A DNA stretch of 64,000 nucleotides from CBDCNH01 sp965219015 (GTDB lineage: Bacteria > Pseudomonadota > Alphaproteobacteria > Rhodobacterales > Rhodobacteraceae). This document shows, one piece after another, positions 1-8,281 of the stretch. Under the pieces are notes generated by a model, which was given only the letters and a program-made list of their open reading frames with translations, made no database searches and was not told where the DNA came from. Positions within the stretch are counted from its first letter, which is position 1; each line of letters opens with the position of its first letter. The translations under genes were made by a program, and so were the position numbers. Location of the stretch: assembly GCA_965219015.1 (NCBI GenBank), contig CBDCNH010000005.1:310001-374000 (forward strand). The letters are read 5' to 3'.

Positions 1-136
1 GATGCGCCTTCACGGGCGTCACGCCGAGCCGTGCGGCAACCTCGGTCTGCGTCAGCCCGGCGGCGTAATGCAGCCAGGCCGCGCGGATCGCGAGGCTTTC
101 GTCGGGGTCGACGCGCAGGGGGGCTTGCAGAGTCAT
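1..136 (-). CDS. SorC-family sugar-responsive transcriptional regulator, N-terminal fragment (EryD-like)
   Basis: Only the first 45 codons are present; the gene runs off the left edge. The ATG at 136 opens a protein whose residues 17-45 read as a SorC/DeoR-type helix-turn-helix, with the signature GLTQTEVAARLGV preceded by an AAWLHYA helix. Proteins of this family are usually about 315 residues, with a C-terminal phospho-sugar-binding domain that would lie outside the window. It is divergent from an erythritol-type transport and catabolism operon. In known ery loci the repressor EryD is a SorC-family protein, so this is probably the local regulator. The family call is firm; the EryD equivalence is inferred from context. 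Confidence 0.85.
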   Translation of the reverse strand, partial: MTLQAPLRVDPDESLAIRAAWLHYAAGLTQTEVAARLGVTPVKAH

Positions 137-137
137 G

Positions 138-172
138 ACGAAATATGTTTCCTTCCGTGAAATTTCTTTCAT
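138..172. promoter_or_regulatory. AT-rich palindromes in the divergent regulator/transporter promoter region
   Basis: In an otherwise GC-rich stretch there are two adjacent dyads: GAAA-TATG-TTTC at 140-151 and the perfect 8-mer GAAATTTC at 159-166, the latter overlapping TGAAA-TTTC-TTTCA at 158-171. They sit directly upstream of the regulator start (136) and about 140-170 bases before the first rightward gene. An operator and/or promoter for the SorC-type regulator is the likely role. This rests on position and symmetry only. Confidence 0.4.
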
Positions 173-307
173 ACTGCGGCGAAGCGGTCAAGGAAGCGGA
201 TCGGCCGGCGTCGACGAGGCCGCACGGTCCGGAAGAACCGGAAAGCCGCGAAAGTGGTGCCGGGAACGGGGGGAACAGATGAACAGGCACCGAGCCCGGG
301 GCGGAGC

Positions 308-925
308 GTGAAGACCGGTACGCGCCTCGGCGTGGCGCTGGTTGCGGTCGTCGTCCTCGGTGCGATGGCCTGGGACACCCGCGTGGTGCGGATCGGGTCG
401 GCCGATCACATGGTCTCCGACGTGTTCTCGCCCGAGACCTACGGCAAGGAGACCTTCCCGAAGGTCCGCGACGCGATCGAGGCGCGCGCCGTCGATGCCC
501 CCACGCTCGCCGCCGCCATCGCCGCCGACAAGGCCGCGGCGACCAAAGAGTATGGCGTCGCGGCCGGCGTCGGGCCGGTCATGTCGGTGAAGTTCACCGG
601 GGTCGCGGGCGAGGCGAAATCCGGCATCTACAGGGTCGCGGTCGACGGGCTCCCCGAGAAGCTCCTGATCCGCGTCCAGACCGGCCCCGCGATCAACGGC
701 ACGGACCTCCGCGACGCGACGGGCACCATCGCCTTCGGCCAGTTCAAGAACCAGATCGAGTACCAGGACGCGGGCTCGGCCATCAACGCCGAGATGAAGT
801 CCGAGGTGCTGGCCTCCGTCGACACCGCAAGCCTCACCGGCAAGACCATCTCCGTCACGGGGGCGTTCAAGCTCGTCAATCCCAATAGCTGGCTCGTCAC
901 GCCGGTCCGGCTCGACGTGCAATGA
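308..925 (+). CDS. DUF2291 family membrane-anchored periplasmic protein
   Basis: A 205-residue protein of the DUF2291 family (predicted periplasmic lipoproteins/anchored proteins found beside RbsABC-type sugar transporters). It begins with a short basic stretch and one hydrophobic segment (about residues 6-22) running into the WDTRVV motif; the rest looks soluble and periplasmic. I chose GTG 308 because it puts the hydrophobic segment at the N-terminus; in-frame GTGs at 254 and 257 are alternatives, and none has a convincing Shine-Dalgarno. Its stop overlaps the ABC ATPase start by four bases (ATGA), so it is the first gene of the transport operon. Its biochemical role is unknown. Confidence 0.75.
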   Translation: MKTGTRLGVALVAVVVLGAMAWDTRVVRIGSADHMVSDVFSPETYGKETFPKVRDAIEARAVDAPTLAAAIAADKAAATKEYGVAAGVGPVMSVKFTGVAGEAKSGIYRVAVDGLPEKLLIRVQTGPAINGTDLRDATGTIAFGQFKNQIEYQDAGSAINAEMKSEVLASVDTASLTGKTISVTGAFKLVNPNSWLVTPVRLDVQ

Positions 926-2529
926 CCGCGCCGGCACCCAGGCCTGCAACCGATGGCGCCGTCGTGCTCGAAGCGCGCGACATCGCCAAGTCCTACGGCA
1001 GCATCCACGCGCTGAAGGGCGTCAACTTCGAGGTGCGTCGCGGCCGGGTCACGACGCTCTTCGGCGAGAACGGCGCGGGCAAGTCCACGCTGATGAAGAT
1101 CCTTTCCGGGGTCGTCGCCCCCACCTCGGGCGAGATCGTGCTCGACGGCGCGCCGGTGCGCTTCGCCTCCGCCGCCGAGGCGCGCGACCGCGGTATCTCG
1201 ATCATCCACCAGGAACTGAGCCTCGCGCCCAACCTGTCGGTCCGCGACAACATCTTCATGGGGCGCGAGATCCGCGGCGCCGCCGGCGTGGATTTCGCCG
1301 AGGAGGCGCGGCAGGCGCGCGCGCTGATGGCCGACCTCGAGGAGGCCATCGACCCGATGACGCCGGTGGAGAACCTGCGCCTCGGCCAGCAGCAGATCGT
1401 CGAGATCGCCCGCGCGCTCTCGGTCGACAGCCGCATCCTCATCATGGACGAGCCGACCTCCGCGCTGAGCGCCGCCGAGGTCGAGGTGCTCTTCAAGGTC
1501 ATCCGCGACCTGACGGCGCGCGGCGTCGCCATCGTCTACATCTCGCACCATCTCGAGGAGGCGCTCGAGATCACCGACCTCGCGGTCGTGCTCCGCGACG
1601 GCGCGATGACCGCCCGGGCCGACGCCAGCGAGATCGACCTGCAATGGATCGTCCGCAACATGGTCGGCGAGAACTTCGACCTCGGGTCGCCGCCGACGGG
1701 CTACGACTTCGGCGAGGTCGCGCTCGCGATCGAGGACGTCAGCGTCGCCGACGCGGCGGGCTCGGGCTATTCGGTCGTGGACCGGCTTTCCCTCGACGTG
1801 CGCGCGGGCGAGATCGTGTGCATCTACGGGCTGATGGGCGCGGGCCGCACGGAGCTTCTCGAGGCCGTCGCCGGGCGGCTCGCGACGACCGGCGGGCGCG
1901 TGCTCCTCGAGGGCGCGGACGTGGCGCGGCTCGGCATCGCGGAGCGCATCGCGAAGGGGCTCTGCCTCGTCCCCGAGGACCGCCAGCGCGACGGGCTCGT
2001 GCAGACGATGAGCGTGGGGCGGAACCTCTCGCTCGCCAGCATCGCGAGCTTCGTGCGAGGGCTCCTGACCTCGCGGCCGGCCGAGCGCGCCCTCGTGGGC
2101 AGCGCCATCGAGCGCGTCCACATCAAGACCTCGGCCAGCGGCGGCGCGGCCATCGGGTCGCTCTCGGGCGGCAACCAGCAAAAGGTGGTCATCGGCAAGA
2201 TGCTCGCCACCGAGCCGCGCGTGATGCTCCTCGACGAGCCGAGCCGCGGCATCGACGTCGGCGCCAAGGCCGAGGTGTTCCGGCTCCTCGCCGAGCGCGC
2301 GCGGCAGGGGCTGGCGGTGCTCTTCTCGACCTCCGAGGTGGCGGAGTGCCTCGGCATCCCGCACCGCATCGTGGTCATGCGCCGCGGCCGCATCTCGGCC
2401 GAGTTCGCCGCCGGCGCCGCCAAGGACGAGATCATGGCCGCCTCCGGCGAAGCGGTGGCGCCCTCCGGCAAGACCGTGGCGCCCTCCGGCGACGCCTTGG
2501 CGCCCTCCGGCGCGGCCGTGCAGCATTGA
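922..2529 (+). CDS. eryE: Sugar ABC transporter ATP-binding protein (RbsA type, erythritol locus)
   Basis: A 535-residue tandem-NBD ATPase of the ribose/polyol class. The first half has Walker A GENGAGKST (about residues 49-57), signature LRLGQQQ, and Walker B ILIMDEPTS. The second half has the degenerate Walker A GLMGAGRTE and signature LSGGNQQKVV with MLLDEPSRG, as usual for RbsA/XylG proteins. It follows the DUF2291 gene (ATGA overlap) and precedes the permease by 10 bases. The C-terminus carries an unusual low-complexity heptad tail (V/LAPSG repeats). The erythritol assignment comes from the kinase/dehydrogenase/isomerase genes downstream; the ATPase alone does not define the substrate. 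Confidence 0.9.
   Translation: MTAPAPRPATDGAVVLEARDIAKSYGSIHALKGVNFEVRRGRVTTLFGENGAGKSTLMKILSGVVAPTSGEIVLDGAPVRFASAAEARDRGISIIHQELSLAPNLSVRDNIFMGREIRGAAGVDFAEEARQARALMADLEEAIDPMTPVENLRLGQQQIVEIARALSVDSRILIMDEPTSALSAAEVEVLFKVIRDLTARGVAIVYISHHLEEALEITDLAVVLRDGAMTARADASEIDLQWIVRNMVGENFDLGSPPTGYDFGEVALAIEDVSVADAAGSGYSVVDRLSLDVRAGEIVCIYGLMGAGRTELLEAVAGRLATTGGRVLLEGADVARLGIAERIAKGLCLVPEDRQRDGLVQTMSVGRNLSLASIASFVRGLLTSRPAERALVGSAIERVHIKTSASGGAAIGSLSGGNQQKVVIGKMLATEPRVMLLDEPSRGIDVGAKAEVFRLLAERARQGLAVLFSTSEVAECLGIPHRIVVMRRGRISAEFAAGAAKDEIMAASGEAVAPSGKTVAPSGDALAPSGAAVQH
2456..2511 (+). repeat. 21-bp in-frame tandem repeat in the ABC ATPase C-terminus
   Basis: The 14-mer tggcgccctccggc recurs at 2456-2469, 2477-2490 and 2498-2511, i.e. 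with a 21-bp period. It encodes about three heptads of the form V/L-A-P-S-G-x-x at the extreme C-terminus of the ATPase, just before its stop at 2529. Confidence 0.85.
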
Positions 2530-2539
2530 GGGGGACCGC

Positions 2540-3571
2540 ATGACCGACACCGCCGCCACGGGCAAGCGCTCCGGGTTCGACCTCGGGCGCGCGCTCCTCG
2601 AGGGCCGCGCGTTCTTCGCGCTCATCGTCATCATCCTCGTGTTCTCGTTCCTGTCGCCCTACTACTTCTCGCTCTCGAACTTCCTCATCATGTCGTCGCA
2701 TGTCGCGATCTTCGGCATCCTCGCGGTGGGAATGCTGCTCGTGATCCTCAACGGCGGCATCGACCTCTCGGTGGGCTCGACGCTCGGGCTCGCGGGCGTG
2801 GTCGCGGGCGCGCTGATGCAGGGCGTGACGCTGGCGCCGCTCGGCGTCGTGCTCTACCCGCCGGTCTGGGTCGTAGTGATCCTGACCTGCGGGCTCGGCG
2901 CGTTCGTCGGGCTCGTCAACGGTGTCCTCGTCGCTTGGTTCAAGGTGCCCGCCTTCGTGGCCACGCTCGGCGTCCTCTACGTCGCGCGCGGCGTGGCGCT
3001 TCTGATGACCAACGGGCTCACGTACAACGCCCTCGGCGGGCGTCCCGAGCTTGGCAACACCGGGTTCGACTGGCTTGGCTTCAACCGGATCTTCAATGTG
3101 CCGATCGGCGTGATCGTCCTCGTGGCCATCGCGCTCGCGGGCGGCCTCGTGCTGAGCCGGACTGCCTTCGGGCGCTGGCTCTACGCCTCGGGCGGCAACG
3201 AGCGCGCGGCGGAGCTCTCCGGCGTCCCGGTGCGCGGCGTAAAGATCTCCGTCTACGTGCTCTCGGGCATCTGCGCCGCCATAGCTGGTCTGATCCTGTC
3301 GTCGCAGCTCACCTCCGCCGGCCCGACCGCGGGCACCACCTACGAGCTGACCGCGATCGCCGCCGTCGTCATCGGCGGCGCCGCCCTCACCGGCGGGCGC
3401 GGCACGGTCCGGGGCACGCTCCTCGGCGCCTTCGTCATCGGCTTCCTGTCGGACGGGCTCGTCATCGTCGGCGTGTCCTCGTACTGGCAGACCGTCTTCA
3501 CCGGCGCCGTCATCGTGCTCGCGGTCCTGCTCAACTCCATCCAATCCGGTGGCCGCAGGCGCGCCTCGTAG
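2540..3571 (+). CDS. eryF: Sugar ABC transporter permease (RbsC type)
   Basis: A 343-residue membrane protein of the BPD_transp_2/RbsC family with about eight or more hydrophobic segments. Recognisable family motifs include NGGIDLSVGS (about residues 70-79), GLVNG, and the late TGGRGTVRGTLLGA cytoplasmic loop. An ATG at 2540 is preceded by gaggggg at about 2528-2534, a good ribosome binding site. It lies between the ATPase and the binding protein and should form the inner-membrane pore of the same transporter. Substrate by context is erythritol or a related tetritol. Confidence 0.9.
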   Translation: MTDTAATGKRSGFDLGRALLEGRAFFALIVIILVFSFLSPYYFSLSNFLIMSSHVAIFGILAVGMLLVILNGGIDLSVGSTLGLAGVVAGALMQGVTLAPLGVVLYPPVWVVVILTCGLGAFVGLVNGVLVAWFKVPAFVATLGVLYVARGVALLMTNGLTYNALGGRPELGNTGFDWLGFNRIFNVPIGVIVLVAIALAGGLVLSRTAFGRWLYASGGNERAAELSGVPVRGVKISVYVLSGICAAIAGLILSSQLTSAGPTAGTTYELTAIAAVVIGGAALTGGRGTVRGTLLGAFVIGFLSDGLVIVGVSSYWQTVFTGAVIVLAVLLNSIQSGGRRRAS

Positions 3572-3613
3572 CCGCCCGACCGCCGACGAAAGTTCAACCA
3601 AGGGAGAGACACC

Positions 3614-4555
3614 ATGCCGACACCGATCAAGGGCCTCGCGGTCGCCGCCTTCGCGACCGCGTTCGCCTCGCAGGCCTTCGCCGACGGGCTCATCTCGATC
3701 ATCGTCAACGACCCCTCGAACCCGTACTGGTACACCGAGGGCCAGTCCGCCAAGGCGGAGGCCGAGAGCCTCGGCTACACCGCCACGGTCGGCGCCCACA
3801 CCGGCGACACCAACAAGGAGAGCAACCTCGTCGACACCGCGATCACCAACAAGTCGGTCGCGATCATCCTCGATCCGGCCAACGCCTCGGGGTCGGTCGG
3901 CGCGGTCAAGAAGGCGATCGCGGCGAACATCCCGGTGTTCCTCGTCAACGCCGAGATCAACGAGGAGGGGCTCGCCAAGGCGCAGCTCGTGTCCAACAAC
4001 GCGCAAGGTGCGGCGCTCGGCGCGCAGCAGTGGGTCGAGATGGTCGGCGACAGCGGCTCGTACGTGGAGCTCTTCGGCGCGCCTTCGGACAACAACGCGC
4101 AGACGCGCTCGAACGGCTACGAGACGGTGCTGAGCCAGTACCCGGACCTCGAGAAGGCGGGCTCGGAAGTCGCGAACTGGGACCGCACGCAGGGCTACAG
4201 CAAGATGCAGAGCCTCCTGCAGGCCAACCCTGACATCGTGGGCGTCATCAGCGGCAACGACGAGATGGCGCTCGGGGCCATCGCGGCGCTGAAGGAAGCG
4301 GGCAAGCTCGCCAACATCAAGGTCGGCGGCTTCGACGGTTCGCCCGACGCGGTGGACGCGGTGAAGGCCGGCGAGATGCAGTACACGGTGCTGCAGCCCG
4401 TCGCAGTGTTCTCGAAGGAAGCGGTCAAGCAGGCCGACGCGTTCATCAAGACCGGCGAGACCGGCGTGGCGTCCGAGAAGCAGCTCTTCGACTGCCTCCT
4501 CATCACGCCCGACAACACCGACAAGTACACCGGCCCGTTCACCCTGTCGGAGTGA
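3614..4555 (+). CDS. eryG: Sugar ABC transporter periplasmic substrate-binding protein (RbsB type)
   Basis: A 313-residue protein with a cleavable signal peptide (MPTPIKG..., cleavage probably after SQAFA, residue 23). The mature part is a Peripla_BP_4/RbsB fold, with NDPSNPYW near the start, NKESNLVD and the GGFDGSPDAVDAVK segment near the end. A strong ribosome binding site (aagggagag) lies just before ATG 3614. It is the last gene of the transporter set and is followed by a stem-loop, a common arrangement where the binding protein is made in excess. A tetritol ligand is inferred from neighbours. Confidence 0.9.
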   Translation: MPTPIKGLAVAAFATAFASQAFADGLISIIVNDPSNPYWYTEGQSAKAEAESLGYTATVGAHTGDTNKESNLVDTAITNKSVAIILDPANASGSVGAVKKAIAANIPVFLVNAEINEEGLAKAQLVSNNAQGAALGAQQWVEMVGDSGSYVELFGAPSDNNAQTRSNGYETVLSQYPDLEKAGSEVANWDRTQGYSKMQSLLQANPDIVGVISGNDEMALGAIAALKEAGKLANIKVGGFDGSPDAVDAVKAGEMQYTVLQPVAVFSKEAVKQADAFIKTGETGVASEKQLFDCLLITPDNTDKYTGPFTLSE

Positions 4556-4569
4556 GCGCATCTGCGACC

Positions 4570-4598
4570 ACCGGGAGCGCCCCTGCGGCGCTTCCGGT
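4570..4598 (+). terminator. Stem-loop after the binding-protein gene (partial terminator or mRNA stabiliser)
   Basis: A 12-bp stem (accgggagcgcc paired with ggcgcttccggt, allowing one G-U pair) closes a 5-base loop (cctgc). No U-run follows, so it is not a classical intrinsic terminator. Its place between the binding protein and the kinase gene fits an element that protects the upstream mRNA end or partly reduces read-through. Confidence 0.5.
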
Positions 4599-4697
4599 AC
4601 CTGACGCGACGCGGGCAATGCGGGCCGTCTTCGAGGCCGCGGCCCGGGCGTGCGAGAGCTGCGCGCCGCCGGCCGTCGTTCCGATCCGGCTTCTCTA

Positions 4698-6182
4698 GTG
4701 CCGAGCCTTCTTGGCATCGACAGCGGGCTCACCGTCACCAAGGCAGCGCTCTTCGACGTGGACGGCCGCGTGCTCGGCCTCGCCCGGCGCAGGGTGGCGC
4801 AGTCGAAGCCCCGGCCCCGTCACGTCGAGCGCGACCCGGATACGTTGTGGCGCGCCACGGCCGGGGCGGTGCGCGAGGCGTTGGAGCGCGGGGGCCGGCC
4901 CGCGAGCGATGTCGCGGCCGTCGCCGCGACCGCGCATGGCGACGGGCTCTACGTCCTCGACGCGCAGGGCCGCCCGCTCGGGCCCGGCATCCTGTCGCTC
5001 GACAGCCGGGCGGGCGGCATCGTCGCGGGCTGGCAGGCGGATGGCATCGCGGCGGACGCGCTGCCGCTGACCGGACAGGTGCCGCATGCCGCGTCCCCGG
5101 CGGCGCTCCTCGCCTGGCTCCGCGTCGAGGCGCCCGAGCGCTACGCGGGCATCGCGCATGTCATCGGCTGCAAGGACTGGCTCCGGTACTGCCTCACGGG
5201 CACGATCGGCACCGACCGGACCGAGGCAAGCGCCGCATTCTGCGATGTTCGCACCCAAGGCTGGTCCCGCGATGCGCTGGCGCTCTTCGGGCTCGGCGCG
5301 CTCGAAACGGCGCTGCCCGAGGTGGCACATCCCGCAGCGATCGTCGGCCATGTCACGCGCGAGGCGGCGGCGCTGACCGGGCTTCGCGCCGGCACGCCCG
5401 TGGCCGCGGGGCTCCACGACGTCACCGCCTCGGCGCTCGGGATCGGGGCGCATGTGCCGGGCGTGCTCGGGATCGTCGCGGGCACCTATTCGATCAACGA
5501 AGTCGTCTCCGACCGTCCCGTGACCGACCCGCGCTGGTTCTGCCGCAGCGGCATCGCGCCCGGCACCTCAAACGCGATGGCGATCTCGCCCGCCTCCACC
5601 GCCGCCTACGACTGGATGGTCGAGACGCTGACCTCGGGCGGACCGGGCATCCACGACGCGCTCGCCGGCGAGATCGACGCGGCGCTTGCCCGGCCGTCGG
5701 GGGCGCTCTTCCACCCCTACCTCTTCGGGTCGCCCTACGGTCCCGAAGCCAGCGGCGCGTTCTTCGGCCTGCGCGGCTGGCACGACCGGGGCGACGTGTT
5801 CCGTGCCGTGCTGGAAGGCATCGCCTTCAACCACCGCCATCACGCCGACGCGCTTCGCGAGGGTTTCGCCTTCACCGAGGCGCGGCTCACCGGCGGCGTG
5901 TCGCGCAACCCCGCCGTGGCGCAGATGTTCGCCGACGTGCTTGACCTGCCGGTGACGGTGGCCGCCGTCGAGGAGCCCGCTGCCTGGGGAGCGGCGCTCT
6001 GCGCGGGCGCCGCAGCCGGGCTCTATGCCTCGGTCCACGACGGACCGGCGCCGCCGCCGGGCACGCGCCATGAGCCCCGAGGCGACGCGGGGCTCGAGGC
6101 GCGCTATCGTCTCCACGGGCGGCTCGCCGAGGCGATGCGGCCGTTCTGGCCCGAGGTCGAGCGGCTGGCGGAGGGCGGATGA
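4698..6182 (+). CDS. eryA: FGGY-family carbohydrate kinase, probable erythritol kinase
   Basis: A 494-residue FGGY kinase when started at GTG 4698, which places the phosphate-binding motif LLGIDSGLTVTKAALFD at the very N-terminus; an upstream in-frame start at 4650 would add 16 unlikely residues. The hinge motif GLHDVTASALG (around residue 240) contains the expected catalytic Asp, and the C-terminal RLTGGVSRNPAVAQMFAD is the second ATP-site signature. In known ery pathways EryA makes L-erythritol-4-phosphate. The stop overlaps the dehydrogenase start (ATGA). Kinases of this family vary in substrate; erythritol is inferred from linkage to eryB, eryH and eryI. Confidence 0.82.
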   Translation: MPSLLGIDSGLTVTKAALFDVDGRVLGLARRRVAQSKPRPRHVERDPDTLWRATAGAVREALERGGRPASDVAAVAATAHGDGLYVLDAQGRPLGPGILSLDSRAGGIVAGWQADGIAADALPLTGQVPHAASPAALLAWLRVEAPERYAGIAHVIGCKDWLRYCLTGTIGTDRTEASAAFCDVRTQGWSRDALALFGLGALETALPEVAHPAAIVGHVTREAAALTGLRAGTPVAAGLHDVTASALGIGAHVPGVLGIVAGTYSINEVVSDRPVTDPRWFCRSGIAPGTSNAMAISPASTAAYDWMVETLTSGGPGIHDALAGEIDAALARPSGALFHPYLFGSPYGPEASGAFFGLRGWHDRGDVFRAVLEGIAFNHRHHADALREGFAFTEARLTGGVSRNPAVAQMFADVLDLPVTVAAVEEPAAWGAALCAGAAAGLYASVHDGPAPPPGTRHEPRGDAGLEARYRLHGRLAEAMRPFWPEVERLAEGG

Positions 6183-7819
6183 CCGAGGCGTTCGACGTCG
6201 TGATCCTCGGCGCCGGCATCAACGGCGCCGGCCTCTTCCGCGAGCTCTGCGCGCAGGGCGTCCCCTGCCTGATCGTCGACCGCGCGGACTTCGGCTCCGG
6301 CACCAGCGCCGCGCCCTCGCGGCTGATCCACGGCGGGCTGAAGTACCTCGAGACCGGCGAGTTCCGCCTCGTCGCGCAATCGGCGCTCGAGCGGAACCTC
6401 CTGCTGCGGAACGCGCCGCACATGGTGGCGCCGCTGGCGACGCTGATCCCGCTCTTCTCCTGGACGCGCGGCATCGGCGCGGCGCTCCGCACGCTTCTCG
6501 GCGCCACCACCGCGCCGCGCAGCCGGGGCGCGCTCCTCGTCAAGGCGGGGCTGTCGCTTTACGACGTCTTTGGCCGCCGCGCCCGCGTGCTGCCGCGCCA
6601 CCGTCTCCTCCGACGGGCGCAGGCGCTCCGCGAGATGCCCGCGCTGACCCCCGCCATCGTCGCCGCGGGCACCTACCACGACGCGCGCATCGCCTACCCC
6701 GAGCGTCTGGTGCTCGAGCTCGTCCTCGACGGACTGGCGCTCGAGCCGCGCTCGGAGGCGCTGAGCTACACCGAGCTCACCGGCACGGGCGATGGCGCAT
6801 TGAGCTTCGGCGGCCGGACCGTCCGCCCGCGTGTCGTCGTCAACGCCGCCGGGCCCTGGATCGACCGCGTCAACGCCGCACTCGGCGCGCCGTCGCGGCT
6901 CATCGGCGGCACGCGGGGCTCGCACGTGCTCCTCGCCAACGACGCGCTGGTGGCGGCACTCGGCGGGCGGATGGTCTACTTCGAGGCCGACGACGGGCGC
7001 ATCTGCCTCGTGTTCGAGCACCTCGGCCGCGCCCTCGTCGGCTCGACCGACATCCCCGATGCGGACCCCGACGGCGTGCGCGCGACCGAAGCCGAGATCG
7101 ACTATCTCGTCGCCAGCGTCGCCGCACTGATGCCCGGCGTGGCGGTCTCGAAGGCCGACATCGTCTACGCCTACAGCGGCATCCGCCCGCTGCCCGCATC
7201 GGACGCGACCGCTCCCGGCCTCGTCAGCCGGGACCATTCGGCACCCGTCGCCGAGCCCGCGGCCGGCCGGTCCTTTCCCATCGTGTCGCTGGTGGGCGGC
7301 AAATGGACGACGTTCCGCGGCTTCGCGGAGGAGGTCGGCGACCTGGTATTAAGCCGGCTCGGCGCATCCCGAAGGGTCTCGACGCGCGGCATGGCCATCG
7401 GCGGTGGCGCGGGATACCCGGCGACGGAGGCGGCACGCGCAGCCTGGACCGAGGACGTGCGGCGCATCTCGGGGTTCGCGCCCGCCCGCATCGCCACGCT
7501 CCTCGCGCGCTACGGCACCCGCGCCCGCGGCGTCGCAGCCCACGCCGGCGCCTGGACGGACGCCGACCGGCTGCCCGATGCGTGCGAGACCAGCCGCGCG
7601 GAGATCGACTGGATCGTGCGGCACGAGCGCGTCGCGCGCCTCGAGGACGTGGTGCTGCGCCGCACGGCGCTCGCCATCACCGGCGCGCTGACGCTGCGCG
7701 ACCTCGAGGCGGTCGCCGAGGTCACGGGCGCGGCGCTCGGCTGGACCGACGCGCGCCGCGACGCCGAGACCCGCGCGCTCGCGGCGCGTCTCCGCGAGCG
7801 CAACCTCATGCGCCTCTGA
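6179..7819 (+). CDS. eryB: GlpD-like FAD-dependent dehydrogenase, probable erythritol-4-phosphate dehydrogenase
   Basis: A 546-residue protein of the glycerol-3-phosphate dehydrogenase (DAO) family. The N-terminal Rossmann motif is VVILGAGINGAG (residues 6-17), followed by the family motif APSRLIHGGLKYLE. The C-terminal part (about 400 onward) is the DAO C-terminal helical domain, with LGWTDARRDAE near the end. EryB oxidises L-erythritol-4-phosphate to L-3-tetrulose-4-phosphate in Brucella and rhizobia. Taken alone it could be a GlpD, but its ATGA overlap with an FGGY kinase and the adjacent eryH/eryI pair favour EryB. It is convergent with eryI; the two genes abut at 7819/7820. Confidence 0.8.
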   Translation: MTEAFDVVILGAGINGAGLFRELCAQGVPCLIVDRADFGSGTSAAPSRLIHGGLKYLETGEFRLVAQSALERNLLLRNAPHMVAPLATLIPLFSWTRGIGAALRTLLGATTAPRSRGALLVKAGLSLYDVFGRRARVLPRHRLLRRAQALREMPALTPAIVAAGTYHDARIAYPERLVLELVLDGLALEPRSEALSYTELTGTGDGALSFGGRTVRPRVVVNAAGPWIDRVNAALGAPSRLIGGTRGSHVLLANDALVAALGGRMVYFEADDGRICLVFEHLGRALVGSTDIPDADPDGVRATEAEIDYLVASVAALMPGVAVSKADIVYAYSGIRPLPASDATAPGLVSRDHSAPVAEPAAGRSFPIVSLVGGKWTTFRGFAEEVGDLVLSRLGASRRVSTRGMAIGGGAGYPATEAARAAWTEDVRRISGFAPARIATLLARYGTRARGVAAHAGAWTDADRLPDACETSRAEIDWIVRHERVARLEDVVLRRTALAITGALTLRDLEAVAEVTGAALGWTDARRDAETRALAARLRERNLMRL

Positions 7820-8281
7820 TCAGCTCGGATGATACTTCGCGTCGAGCGCGTCGATGGCATCGACGTTGCCCGCCGACCGACCGTCGGGATCGAAGCTCGC
7901 CGCGAGATAGGCCTCCGCCACCGCCTTGGCGAGCTCGACCCCGATCACCCGCGACCCCATCGTGATGATCTGCGCGTTGTTCGACAGCGCCGCGCGCTCG
8001 GCCGAATAGGTGTCGTGCGTCTGCGCGGCCCGGATGCCCGGCACCTTGTTGGCCGAGAGCGCCACGCCGATGCCGGTGCCGCAGCAGAGGATCGCACGGT
8101 CGTAGGTGCCGTCGAGCACGCCCTGCGCCACCCGGTCGGCGAGGTTCGCGTAGTAGGGTTCGGCCCCCTCCGGCGGCGTGCTCACCTCGGCGACGTCGAG
8201 GCCGTCTTGGCCGGTCAGGTGCTCGGCCAGCGCGCGGGCCAGCGGTGCGCCGGCGCTGTCGCCGGCGATCGCGAGTTTCAT
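7820..8281 (-). CDS. eryI: RpiB/LacAB-family isomerase, probable D-erythrose-4-phosphate isomerase
   Basis: A 153-residue RpiB-type sugar-phosphate isomerase. The CCGTGIG motif (about residues 66-72) carries the catalytic cysteine, SANKVPGIRAA follows, and a TMGSRVIG segment occurs near residue 106. The stop of the TpiA-like gene and the ATG of this gene overlap by four bases (ATGA), so they are co-transcribed. In the published Brucella pathway EryI/RpiB carries out the last step, making D-erythrose-4-phosphate for the pentose phosphate pathway. A ribose-5-phosphate isomerase B role is possible but less likely here. Confidence 0.8.
   Translation of the reverse strand: MKLAIAGDSAGAPLARALAEHLTGQDGLDVAEVSTPPEGAEPYYANLADRVAQGVLDGTYDRAILCCGTGIGVALSANKVPGIRAAQTHDTYSAERAALSNNAQIITMGSRVIGVELAKAVAEAYLAASFDPDGRSAGNVDAIDALDAKYHPS

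Noticed and set aside
4570..4598. Strong intrinsic terminator
   Set aside because: The stem is good but there is no U-run, so it was recorded as a stem-loop of uncertain effect.
2432..4741. Very long open frame on the minus strand through the transporter genes
   Set aside because: It is antisense to three well-recognised ABC genes and has the Arg/Asp/Val-rich composition typical of shadow frames in high-GC DNA.
4698..7819. Glycerol kinase plus glycerol-3-phosphate dehydrogenase (glpK-glpD)
   Set aside because: The neighbouring TpiA-like and RpiB-like genes, RbsABC-type transporter and SorC regulator fit an erythritol locus better; no glpF or DeoR-type GlpR is present.
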